Origin: Membranipora membranacea
Taxonomy: Eukaryota; Bryozoa; Gymnolaemata; Cheilostomatida; Membraniporidae
Assembly: GCA_914767715.1 (NCBI GenBank)
Contig: OU612075.1
Location: 13,394,001 to 13,458,000 of the forward strand
DNA length: 64,000 bases
Direction: 5' to 3'
Shown piece by piece: positions 12,201 to 22,123 of this stretch (positions are counted from its first letter, which is position 1; every line of letters begins with the position of its first letter). The notes beneath the pieces are model-generated. The model had not been told where the DNA came from and ran no database searches. It was given only the letters and a program-made list of their open reading frames with translations. Position numbers and translations under genes: made by a program.

Positions 12201-15200
12201 ATCAACAGACACATTCCCTCAAAACAGAGCTGTTACATGTTTCTTACTAAAATAAGCAGTATATCATTAAAAAATATTCTTAATCTGCAAATAAATCTTA
12301 AGATGGCTCGTTGAGATGATGTTAGAAGACGGGAATCGACGATTCAATTTTATTATACTGAAACAGGGTCTTAGAAATTTCATTTTATGCTTCACAGCGT
12401 TCCTAGAACCAAACAATAAATTACCATCTTTTGCTGCTTCCTGTATGTCCACATGTAGCCGACAGTGCAAAGGTCGAGCCGTCTCAGGGTAGGAGTCGTC
12501 TGCTATCTTACAATCGATACATGTGAGTAAGCTTTCTATTGATGGCTGCTCAACAAATGAAGCGTGCTGTGTTAATGTACGTGGCTCCGTGCTGTGCTTC
12601 AACATTGCTGTAATAAAAGTATTATTCTTCTTGATAAATGATATTGCACATCAATACCGTGACAACAACTTTCATGTAAGCTGAAAGATTTTTAGTACCG
12701 TTTTTACCCAGAGCACCCTGTGATCCATTTTTTTTTTTAAAACATGGTAATATCGGATCTGATAATAAAAACTTAATTTAACTTAAACTAAACTAAATAA
12801 CCAGTTAGGCTATATACCTGGAAAAATGATACAGCATGCAGAAATAACAACTAAGATATACAAAGTAAACGTTCAGGTCCATGCTGCTGATTGTGGATAA
12901 AATCGTCAAAATTTATAAATAGAGAAGATGACTCCTGATAATTAGATTATGATAATATTATAGTTTTACATACCCGTATCACGGACATGATAATTGGTGT
13001 CAATTTTGTTTACAGGAGTAGCTTGTAAAGTTGACAATGTCCCTGTGACTTCTTCAGTCACAACTGCAGAGTCATTCATCACTGCAAAAAGGCCAATGGT
13101 TGCTTGCTCAGTAGCCAATCATGCTAATAAGGAACAAAGCTGTAATACTGGGAAGTTGTTAAAACACAAGCTTATTGTTTGTACCTGAGAAATTAAAATA
13201 TCGCTTATTAGCAGTATCAGGTGATTCGGCGCTGCTATAGTGACATATGTATATTAGTATCAGTGTCAGTATTTTTTGTAAGTTCACCTATTACTGGTTG
13301 CTGCACAGTTGCTGTTCGCATATTTACTGGATTTCTGTGGACCGGATTTTCAGTGTGGCATTCTTCTATCACTGCCGCTCTCTGCAGGCCTGAAACATAA
13401 TAACTATACGATAACGATAATTATGATTTGATGCAACTATTTATACAGTTCATCCTTATTCTGATGCTATGATGAACCAAGTTCTATCCAAAATGTTACC
13501 TCAGTCCACCCAATGAACTAAACCTGTTTAGTTCATTGGTCCACCACCCTTCTTCAAAGTCGTCAAAAGAGATAAGTAAACTTTCATCATAAACTGTCAG
13601 AACATCAGTTGTGAATCTATACTCATGTGGATATCTTTAGGTTTACCGCTCACCATATGGAATGACAATATATCTGGGTCTTCTGGTACCCACTCGCTTT
13701 ATACGGCCAACAGTTTCCCCGCAGTCATCGTATAAATCTCTTTCTTCAGTGTATAGCAAATCTGAGAAAAATTTATAACCTTATCACATATAATCTATAA
13801 TATGTTAGTGTGTATAATAAAGTGATCAAGTATCAGTAAATACAAAAAGTAAGTAATAAGGAGTCCATGCATAGACCAATCACGGCAAACATTTACAGTT
13901 TCATCTGGTCGGCTACTGAAATTGATGCAACTCGAACTTGACTTGGACACAAAAGAGTAGTCTTTGTTCGGAGTTACCCTCTCTCCATTTGGGTACTATT
14001 TTACACATGCAACATAGGAAAATGGTGTCAAAATGGCTTCATCTGGTGACCCGTCTCCTTTATGTTTCAAACTCAACCTGATTCAGCATCTGCGTCAGTA
14101 AAAACTTGACGGGACAAAGTTTTTCGAATCATTTTGGGGACGAAAGCTGATTTCAATGACAACATCCATGATAAATTCCTATATATAAGTGAGAAAAAAC
14201 AGGCAGATAGTGAGATAAATGAGCATTAGAATACCAAAATTATTTCCAATACGCGTTCCTCTCAATTTTTCAATAGTTAAGATGCTGAGTCTTTTTTTTT
14301 CCTTTGATGAGTCGTTTTCAAGATGAGCCTATTTCAGCTTTGTTTTCCTATGCTGCGTGCTTTAAAGAGTGCCCAAATGGAAAGAGAGCAATTTGGAATA
14401 TAGGCTCAAGCTCAGGAAACTGTCTATAATAAATCACACATATCCGCTATTGACCCCGACATGACATGAAACTATGATACTGTTGATAAGTGGCATACGT
14501 TTCCTTTTACAGATTCAGCAACCTGTTCATCATCTGCTGGGACTCAAGTGGGGATAGGGGGATATCGCATGAAAGAACGCTCAACAGCAAAAGTCATGAG
14601 ATATATATGCATTATACCTGATGGGTCAGTATCTGAAAAGCCCCACATTTGGTCTTCTTTCAGTGATCCTTTTTCTGGCACTACTGTGAACTCCAGTAAG
14701 GCTTCAGCTGATAGCGAGCTATTGTCAAGTGTTGATGTAAATATGTCATTCTCCTGTATTTGGTCAGACACCAAATCATTCAACGCATCTACAACTCCTG
14801 AACCGAGATCTGGAAGATCCTGTTCCTTGCGCTGTTTTGAAGTTGAAGGCCCTGGCTTTTTGTTGATAGGCGGGGGTAGACACAGAACTTTCCTGTTACA
14901 GATACGCTGAGCAATGATACATCCATCTGTGTTCAACCTGCAACACCGCCCATTTGGAATATATCTCACCAAAGCTGACTCAGCTTTGTCCTGAAATCAA
15001 ATATTTCTTGTTATAAAGTTGAGTTTGGTCTCTTTATTGTCTATGAAACCAGGACGATGCAAATATAAACCCCTCCTCCTTTCCCCGACAAAAAAAAAGA
15101 GATCTCAAGCACACAAAAGACAAAAAGATAATAGAACAAAAGATCTAGACTATTATTATGCAAGCTTCCGTATCTTCTCTAGGCTCACAGACTAAGCCAG

Positions 15201-17704
15201 AAACTTCTGTAACTCTAAAACTAGCCTCCAAATACAAACACTGGATCAATTCGTTAGTAGAGCAATGATCCCAATACCCGCCTTTTGGGTTTGCTTCCCC
15301 TCTAACGAATAGATGCAAGCAAGAGAGATCAGGAATACATGTCTAATCTCTGGTAATTGTCTTCTCTCAGATGGGGAGTATATGGACAGTCATTCATTTG
15401 AACAAATTATACAATTATAACGGAAAAAACAACACGAAATTTCAATCCATGGTCATATTTATATTGAATCCATAGAAATTTATATCCATGGTCATAGTGC
15501 ATATTATGCATTCTGACCAAAAGTGAATAATATGTATTAATATGTAAGTACCCTTTATAACAATATCATTCCACAGCATTTGGAATTGGCTCCCTTTGTC
15601 TATAGTGTGGCTTTATTTTCCTCCTTATTGATAATATTCATGTTGTATTTATAACTAAAATAAGCAGCAATATTAAAAACATATAGGCCGTATCTGGCTT
15701 AGGGATGTTTAGAATGTTCCTGATAAAATATACTTTTATCGACTATAACCGATAGTTGACTATTTATCAACTAGGAAGTTCACACAGATGGGAAATCCCT
15801 CTTTGAGAAGAGATATCTCTGTAATGTGAGGAGACAACGCTATTATCGATAGCTAGAAAGCAAGAGTTGGCATACTCTACCCCCACCTAACAAAGCTTGC
15901 CAAGATAGGCTATACAGATGCTAGCATTAAAAGGTTGGCAAGCAGCTAAATCAAATTTGTTTTTTTCATGAATAATTATTCGTCATCATTTTATTTCACT
16001 TCATATGTATCCATCATGTACTGTTTGGCTTTCAAATAATAATACAGAATCCCTAATTCACCCATGCTTCTACTATATGTTCACTCGAAAAACGTACCTT
16101 AGATTTGGAGGGAGACAGATCTTCCTCATTGGAATACGGCAGTTGAGAGTAGGCATCATCAACAGAGGAGTCTGCACCCGATTCACGATCAGGCAATAAT
16201 AGACCGCCTCCGGAAGAATCTTTTGGTGAGCCTTGTGTATTGAGTGACCATGCTTTCCCATCCTTTCCTTTGAGATATATTTGTTTGAACTTTTTCAAAG
16301 TACATTGAATTTGCTGCCGTTTATCAACCAGAGAACGATGGCGCTTTTCTGATGACAACACTGTCTGATTACTCACAAGGTCTTTTGAATGGGTCGATCT
16401 CTGGAGAGTATCTGTTGAAGAATTTGAGACCGCATTGTTACTGGAGGCTGCCCCACTTGTTGAAGCATCAGGGGATGTACTGCTATCACACAAGGTGTCA
16501 TTCTGCAATGATGAACCGAGTGATTCCGAGGCAGCAGTTTTATGAAGATTGTCATCAGGTGTAATAGTTTTCTTCAGTGGTTTTCCATGTAAGGTTTTAA
16601 TATTCCATGCTGTACCTGAAATAGGTAAAGTGGTCCTAAAAGCTTCGCAAAGGCTCGATCACCAAGATAATTCTGATTTCAGATATGACCCTTCTTCAGT
16701 GTTTATGGTGGAAGATTTATTATTTTTCTGAACCCTCATCTATGACTTATAAGGGATCTGGCAAGTTTACAAGTGTGTATTATTATAACTTACGTATCCG
16801 TAGATAGAACTCCGCAACTTGCCTGTCTCTTTTTGAGATTACAACTCTAGGCTCAGAACGAAGCTATAAAATGCAGATAATTGTGATTGAAAAATGAAAC
16901 ATGAAAATTTATACACTAAACAAGTTCAAAGCAGTATCCAAAGTTGCCAAATCAGGGTTCACCGAAGAAGACATATCATCATTACCATGTTGTGCAGAAG
17001 ACAACTGCACATACGTAAACCAACTTACATTGAATTTGAACCAATAGGGGCCTCTTAACAGTTTCTCAAATACAACCTAGACCAGCAGCGGACTCAAAAA
17101 TACGTGACATCAGTTGTCTCAGGGAAATGGTGTCATTTTTTTCTTCATTCAACCCAGAGGTGTGTCATTTTTTTCTTCATTCAACCCATAGGTAGTAAGA
17201 AATTAAATTTTGAACGATCACATAACCTATTCTTACTCATAAGCCAATACGAATTCAGTGTGAATGGAAAAGATTTCATGGGAGGAAAAATGACATCATT
17301 TTCCTTCACCAACTGGGATATGTTTTCTGTTATGAGTGTATTTGATAAGCTGCCAAATGTCTCATTTTGTTCCACCACAATGAAAGCTGGTGTAGGTATA
17401 TAAAAAAGTCTTCTTATGCAACTCCTGCTTAAGGACCTTGAACACTTAAGTAACATGAACACCACATTAGCATTTTTTATATTGCGGTTTCTCCAACCTC
17501 CAAAATAGATACGCACACAATGCATACAATATGCAGTGTACAAAACTTATATTGCTGCGCTGCGCATGTTGTGCAGCAAGAGTAGCTGTCTTACAAGACC
17601 AAAAATGCATGCTACACCTGATGATGTCATTGTTTCTTTCCCTACCTTGTTATCAGATCCATAATTGACATCCTCTTCCATTACATTGAATTTGCTGGTT
17701 GACA
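645..17704 (-). CDS. Large multi-exon gene of unknown function (about 3,050 codons visible)
   Basis: Twenty coding exons chain with GT/AG sites and matching phase: 17704-17646, 16863-16794, 16615-16098, 14990-14618, 13761-13654, 13389-13288, 13081-12974, 12607-12425, 12139-11943, 11799-11608, 11130-10933, 10562-10458, 9994-9590, 9252-9221, 8996-8924, 8720-5380, 4787-4518, 4049-3899, 3538-3427, 3204-645. I do not recognise the protein. It is hydrophilic, serine/threonine-rich and largely disordered in appearance, with no signal peptide or membrane span in the visible part. Recognisable pieces are an AT-hook-like PRKGRPPK, an IQ-like motif at the start of the 3.3-kb exon, and a basic helical stretch leading into the last exon. 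The first exon opens in phase 1, so the start codon lies further upstream (above 17704). The 3' end is also open. A nuclear or a centrosomal scaffold would both fit the composition, but this is a guess. Confidence 0.85.
5380..8720 (-). CDS. Giant internal exon (3.34 kb) of the large unknown gene
   Basis: The acceptor TTGCAG precedes an in-frame GGA at 8720; the donor CCACAG/GTATG is at 5380. The first ~45 residues form a hydrophobic-then-basic helix-like stretch that includes IQLVQKIIIQR (8681-8649), which fits the spacing of a calmodulin-binding IQ motif, with isoleucine in place of the usual glycine. The middle ~900 residues are acidic and rich in S, T, D, E, Q and N, without recognised domains. 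The end carries a basic tail with DVIILKP (about 5437-5460) and a KRWQPHR terminus. The exon ends in phase 2 and joins the 4787-4518 exon to give an intact frame. Confidence 0.87.
9590..9994 (-). CDS. Lysine-rich exon with AT-hook-like motif in the large unknown gene
   Basis: The exon is in phase 0 at both ends: acceptor ATAAAAG before 9994 and donor CTG/GTCAGT at 9590. An alternative acceptor would start it three bases later. It encodes about 135 residues rich in K, S, N and Q. Residues PRKGRPPK (about 9937-9914) match the core of an AT-hook (GRP flanked by basic residues), a minor-groove DNA-binding motif in many chromatin proteins. A single AT-hook is weak evidence of nuclear function. It splices into a 32-nt exon at 9252-9221. 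Confidence 0.8.
10458..17704 (-). CDS. 5' exon block of the large unknown gene (twelve small exons)
   Basis: Twelve exons of 59-518 nt encode the N-terminal ~740 visible residues. They include cysteine- and arginine-containing segments (RRPRYIVIPYG; LVRYIPNGRCCRLNTDG) and a more ordered-looking stretch across 12607-11943 (RPLHCRLHVDIQEA, then HPEFMDDYVSDRPYIAIF). That stretch is my best candidate for a folded domain, but I could not assign a family. For the 10562-10458 exon, the phase-consistent frame (GEAGLHCDEDMQF...) differs from the longest open frame through it. Every junction keeps phase, which is the main support for the model. Confidence 0.78.
13510..13539. repeat. Perfect short hairpin in an intron
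   Basis: A 14-bp arm beginning CCAATGAACTAAAC is followed by a 2-nt spacer and its exact reverse complement, inside the intron between the 13761-13654 and 13389-13288 exons. It may be the remnant of a small foldback element or a simple palindrome. No target-site duplication was seen. Confidence 0.8.
17131..17188. repeat. 26-bp direct tandem duplication
   Basis: Two identical 26-bp copies (17131-17156 and 17163-17188), each starting TGTCATTTTTTTCTTC, are separated by six bases. They lie in an intron of the large gene. Confidence 0.9.
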
Positions 17705-19997
17705 CTGAAATGATGAAAGTCAAAAAATAACTCTTTTGGACAAACCAATAAGTATACCAGTGGAAAAGGGCACAGGCCACAACGTGCTGGCCCTTTGGCA
17801 CTTGTCCCAATACCCATAACCATTTTGACAGAGAGACATAGTGGCAACAAGGACAGCATCATCAAGAAAGATCATAATATGTCACTCACAGCTAAGCAAC
17901 AGGCTTAAATGCTTTACTCAAGTTGTAAGATATGTGGGCCAACCTTGAATTATGCTAATTCATTTAAACATCATGTCCTGCCACAATTGGAGTACTCCTT
18001 TCGGATAAGTTAGGAATCATGTTCAATGCCCACGAGGGCATAACTTGCACACTCTTTCAAGTAACTTGTTCTGCATAAGCCCAACTGGGTTCATTTTGCA
18101 CAGGCTTGTCTCTACGTGTATTATCCCTTCCCATGTGCAAGGTAGGGACCATATACAACTACATTGACTGCCAGGGGATAGTTTAATGTCTTGTCAAAAT
18201 CTTTAAAAAAGATAATCATCGATTTATCCAGTAGTGTCCAGCTCGTAAGTTTATTTTTGTCCCACGAGTCTTTCATTATACAATGTGCACCAGAAAAAGT
18301 GATCTTACTTGGGGAAAGTAAGCCAACGGTTTGTTCCCAAAATAATCCTAAGCCCTGGTAAGTGTCATCCGCAGCTATTACACACCAGCAGTGTATACCA
18401 TTTTGAGCAAACTTGGTTCTCGAGTTTCTTGATAACAATTTTGATCATAATAACATGTAGAATGAAAATTATGGCGGTAGTTTTGTTTGAAGATGACATG
18501 CTATGAGGTCGGTTGTAGCTCAGTACATCGGTGTCCCATATCATATGGTGTCAGCAAGGTTTCAGGCCAGTTCACCTTCTGGTTCAGGAATTGGTGACGC
18601 AGGGGGGGGGGGCTGTTGGAGTTGGACTGGTGGCACTGTTAATATTCACTCCTTGCTACCATCGACATATCAACTTATTTGCACAAAAGATTTATTGTGC
18701 AATCCCACAATAGAATGCACGATATGTGAATGATAATTTGCTTTTACCCTCAAACCAACACCTACCAGGGCAACACCACATTGTATTTCAGTCTTTATGT
18801 TGGTCATAGTCTTTATCATGACCCGGAGTTCACTAACATTTTCATTTCAGTTGCAATCATGTTTCCAGCACATGATAGGACCCAAAATTTATTGTTTCCA
18901 TGTTTGCAGTTGTTCGCAGTTTGAAATATGGTTGTGCAGGCCAGATGGTTGTTTGTAGATGGTTGTGTTGAGTTTGCAAAACTGATAGTAGCAAGTGCAG
19001 TATAATATCTGCTTGATATTGCACACTTTGGATGCATAGATTGTCCTTCAGAGATTTAACCATCTTCATTATACCATCAGGCCATGTATATTATGTGACA
19101 AACAAAGGAGTACTGTCCACACTCACCACTACTCTTCAGACTACTGAGAAAGGAATTGGTTGAATCAAATAAATCACTCACTCAGTCCAAGGAGCTAATC
19201 AGACATGCTGCCCTGAGTATGTAATAATTCTCTGGTGTAAGCAAACCAAATCATTGCCATTCAGTGTCAAAAGCATACTGTCATATTGGTAGGTAAGTTG
19301 GATTTTATTTCTTTTTCACAATTTGTAAGCACGTTTGCCTTTCGGCAATAACCGCCATACACCGTCAAATATCCAATGTATCTACATTCTGCTTGCAGGA
19401 TAGCCTTGTGACATAGTCTATCTCTGCAGCACAGCAGTGGTGGCGCTGCCTTCCATCAAGAAAGGCAACTCCCAGGGTTCAAGGTTATGAGATATCAAAA
19501 CCAGTGTTCCATTTAGGCCCAAATATTTCCAAATTATGGGTTTCCATTGTTTTCCCAATTATGGTACTCAGACTAGGTGAATTAGTTCAAGCCCTATGCC
19601 ACACTGACATCGAGATTACACTATTAACATGTGTATCTCTGATCGTTAGAGTCAATTTAGTAGCAGTACCTAACATGTACCCACCCCTAATTAATAAAAT
19701 TGAACATGGGTCGTCACACCAAATTCTTTGTGATGGTACTACTACTAAGTGAATTAATTCACTCTCTATCGATCAGAGATATACATGCAATAGTATATCA
19801 CGTGATCAGTGTGGCCCTATGCTGCAGAGACGAACGTATGCCTCAACAGTTCACACATGCGCAGACTGATGTATCTATGCTCAATCTGCAGAAAATTTCA
19901 AGGCCGAAATAATGTCAAATAGTGTTGCTATCTGCAGGTATCCACTTCAATATGATGCTTTCTTCATTCAAGTAAACTGAAAAACTTGTTTCAGAAA
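17705..19997. other. Divergent intergenic region between the large gene and DNAAF3
   Basis: This should hold the missing 5' exon(s) and promoter of the large minus-strand gene and the 5' leader of DNAAF3. Visible content: an orphan minus-strand open frame (18121-18438), a run of eleven G near 18601-18613, a weakly tRNA-like segment near 18510, and a 214-bp inverted-repeat element (19600-19813). TTTCAG at 19989-19994, just before the DNAAF3 ATG, could be an acceptor for a 5'-UTR intron. Confidence 0.6.
19600..19813. mobile_element. Non-autonomous inverted-repeat element (MITE), copy 1
   Basis: This 214-bp element runs CACACTGA...TCAGTGTG with imperfect terminal inverted repeats of about 45 bp. 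It is flanked by an identical 9-bp duplication, GCCCTATGC (19591-19599 and 19814-19822). A diverged copy of the same length lies at 46819-47032. No coding capacity. Nine-bp duplications are typical of Mutator-like elements, so that superfamily is my inference. It ends about 185 bp upstream of the DNAAF3 start codon and carries a CACGTG E-box in its right end. Confidence 0.9.
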
Positions 19998-22123
19998 ATG
20001 GACAAGGGGCTAGGCTCACTCACTTGGTGGGGATTTTCCCCTGCCATTGACCTTATAGAGTACCATAGCCTGGTCAGTCTGGATGATGATAAAGAGGAAA
20101 TCAAAGTTTTGTTGGTAGGGAGTGGAGATATAAGGCATATACTGAAAACTGTTGCTCAAAGGAAGAGGCATGTTGATGAGATTCAAAAGCATAACAATGA
20201 GAGTGGCTCACAGAACAGTTGTGAGAGCAAAGCCCTTCACATATATGTGCTTGAAAACAACTTAGAACTTTATGCTAGGGTGATGATGCTGATGTCAATT
20301 GCTTTAGAGTCCACTGATAAATTTGGACTTCAAGAAAAAGTGGAGTTATTTGCTGAGACATTTGGCAATTCTCTGCTGAGATCACAGACAGCAACTCATG
20401 TGCAGAGCATGGCCAATGAGTTTGTGAAGATGGTGACAGATTTTGACTACTTATCTGAGAAACTACCTCTATTTGATCTGGAAAGTCTGAAGTATAAAGA
20501 AAGGGACATGCTGGAAGGCATTTTCAAACTTTGGCGAAAGCCTGAGACAACTTTGTTTGATGTGGAAAAATGTTGGGACCTGAGGGTTAGACAACATTTG
20601 GGAACGAGGTATGATTCATCCAAAGGTGCCTTCGACTGGGACTACAGTATGAAGCTCTGTGAAAGAGGGGCTGAAATTATTAACAGTAGAAACTATCAGC
20701 GCTGGAGGAAGAGAGGTGTGGCGTTTGAGCTCAGGGAAGGTACTTATGATGTACCAAATAAAACATTGGCGTCAGGCATGGTCTTCAATGTAGATGGTGA
20801 TCGCGTTGCTCGCCGAGGTATGGTTTAAATCACAAAGAAAACACACATGAAATTTTCTCATTTAAATATACATTCAGTTTGTATGCTGTATAGATAATTG
20901 ACAAATTCAGTTTTGTTACGTATCGGTAAGAGAAGACCAACATAGAAAAAATTAACTTGCTCAAAAATCTATATGAGGGCTTGCGACTCATTCATAAAAT
21001 ATTGTCACAAATTAGCAGTCAGTTTTGTAGTACTTCTGTTAATGGTTTGCTGTAGGTTATTGGGGTGATATCGTGGTCAGCCCTTATATATCATTTGGGA
21101 TAGAATGCAATGATGAAAACTATTTCAAGAAGGCAAACCGAGAGTATGTGTACACATCTGAGAACGTCACAGAGTTTAACCTCACCAGTATGTTGAATGA
21201 GATTCAAACAGGAGAGGTAAGTTGTCAAACCTCAATAATAAAAATTCTAACCCAATGAGCAAGATTTTCACGTAATGCACAGAAATTGCAGCTCTATAAG
21301 GAAATAATTTGTCAATCAAGGCGATAGCAAGATTTACATGGAAGTGGTTAGTGTTTTTCATTTTGCAAATAGTTCGCAGAAATAATCAGTCAAATAAAAC
21401 TGAAACCCTTTGGCGGTTTTACGCAAGGTCTATAGTAAAAGTAAATTGTTGTTTGGTCCACACGATCACTCTTTGCACAACTTTAACCTTTCAGCGATAC
21501 GTCCCTCTACCTATAAAAGCTGAGAGTGACAGCTCAACATCCAAAGCTGAAATGACAGTCATCTCAGAGGAAGCTGAAGATGAGGAGCCAGCACAGGGTG
21601 CAGATGGAGACAAATCATCGCAAGAGTGTGATTACATCAAATGTGATGGAGTGAAAATAACATTCCTGCCTCTAAACTCGCTACCAGATATGGCTCAAAA
21701 GTCGTAAGTTAACATCATGTGATGTCACTAATTATGAACTATGAATTGCCAAAACTCTGAATCCGATGACGTTCTTTTATCGATGACAAGAACTTACAGA
21801 GCCTGATTGTTGGGCCATCCTTTGTAGTATACTGTTTTATTTTCTATTGTTTTTGTTGCAGGAAATTCAGCAAGCTGTTCGATCTGGTTTATTTCTCCAA
21901 CTCAATGGTGCATCATCTAGTCCCACCGATAGCAGATGTGTTCTCCGATGAATGTGTGGTGATGCTTGAGACTGCAAAATTCATAACAGAGCTATCCAGG
22001 GAGCAGTATATAGAGTTCGCCAATAAGCTCGATAAGATGGCTAAAGCTGTTGGGTGTGATACCATGATAGATGTTAACCCTGAGAAAGACAGCTTTGCGT
22101 TCTACAAGTTTAAAAGAGGATGA
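19998..22123 (+). CDS. DNAAF3: Dynein axonemal assembly factor 3
   Basis: Four coding exons, 19998-20817, 21056-21216, 21495-21703 and 21862-22123, join in phase to 483 residues. The family (algal PF22) acts in the cytoplasm to preassemble outer and inner dynein arms before transport into motile cilia; human loss of function causes primary ciliary dyskinesia. The start LGSLTWWGFSPAIDL, the central LENNLELYAR, MKLCERGAEII, YDVPNKTLASG and RRGYWGDI, and the C-terminal ITFLPLNS and SMVHHL are family hallmarks, spanning the DUF4470-like N-terminal and DUF4471-like C-terminal regions. I chose the ATG at 19998; the open frame upstream starts only with TTG and runs through a probable splice acceptor. 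The polar insert in exon 3 is variable in this family, and the long tail of mammalian forms is absent. A polyadenylation signal AATAAA lies at 22434-22439. Confidence 0.96.

Noticed and set aside
12800-12885. Possible extra 33-nt exon between TATCTTAG and CCAG/GTATAT on the minus strand
   Set aside because: The direct junction from 12974 to 12607 already keeps phase, and the extra peptide would be an unusual hydrophobic insert.
18510-18580. tRNA-like segment GGTTGTAGCTCAGT with a B-box-like sequence after it
   Set aside because: The A-box matches, but arms do not pair and the B-box is poor. At most a decayed tRNA-derived SINE; too weak to call.
19986-19997. Upstream extension of DNAAF3 to a TTG at 19986
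   Set aside because: TTG is not a usual animal start, the stretch includes a probable acceptor TTTCAG, and the ATG at 19998 fits the family N-terminus.
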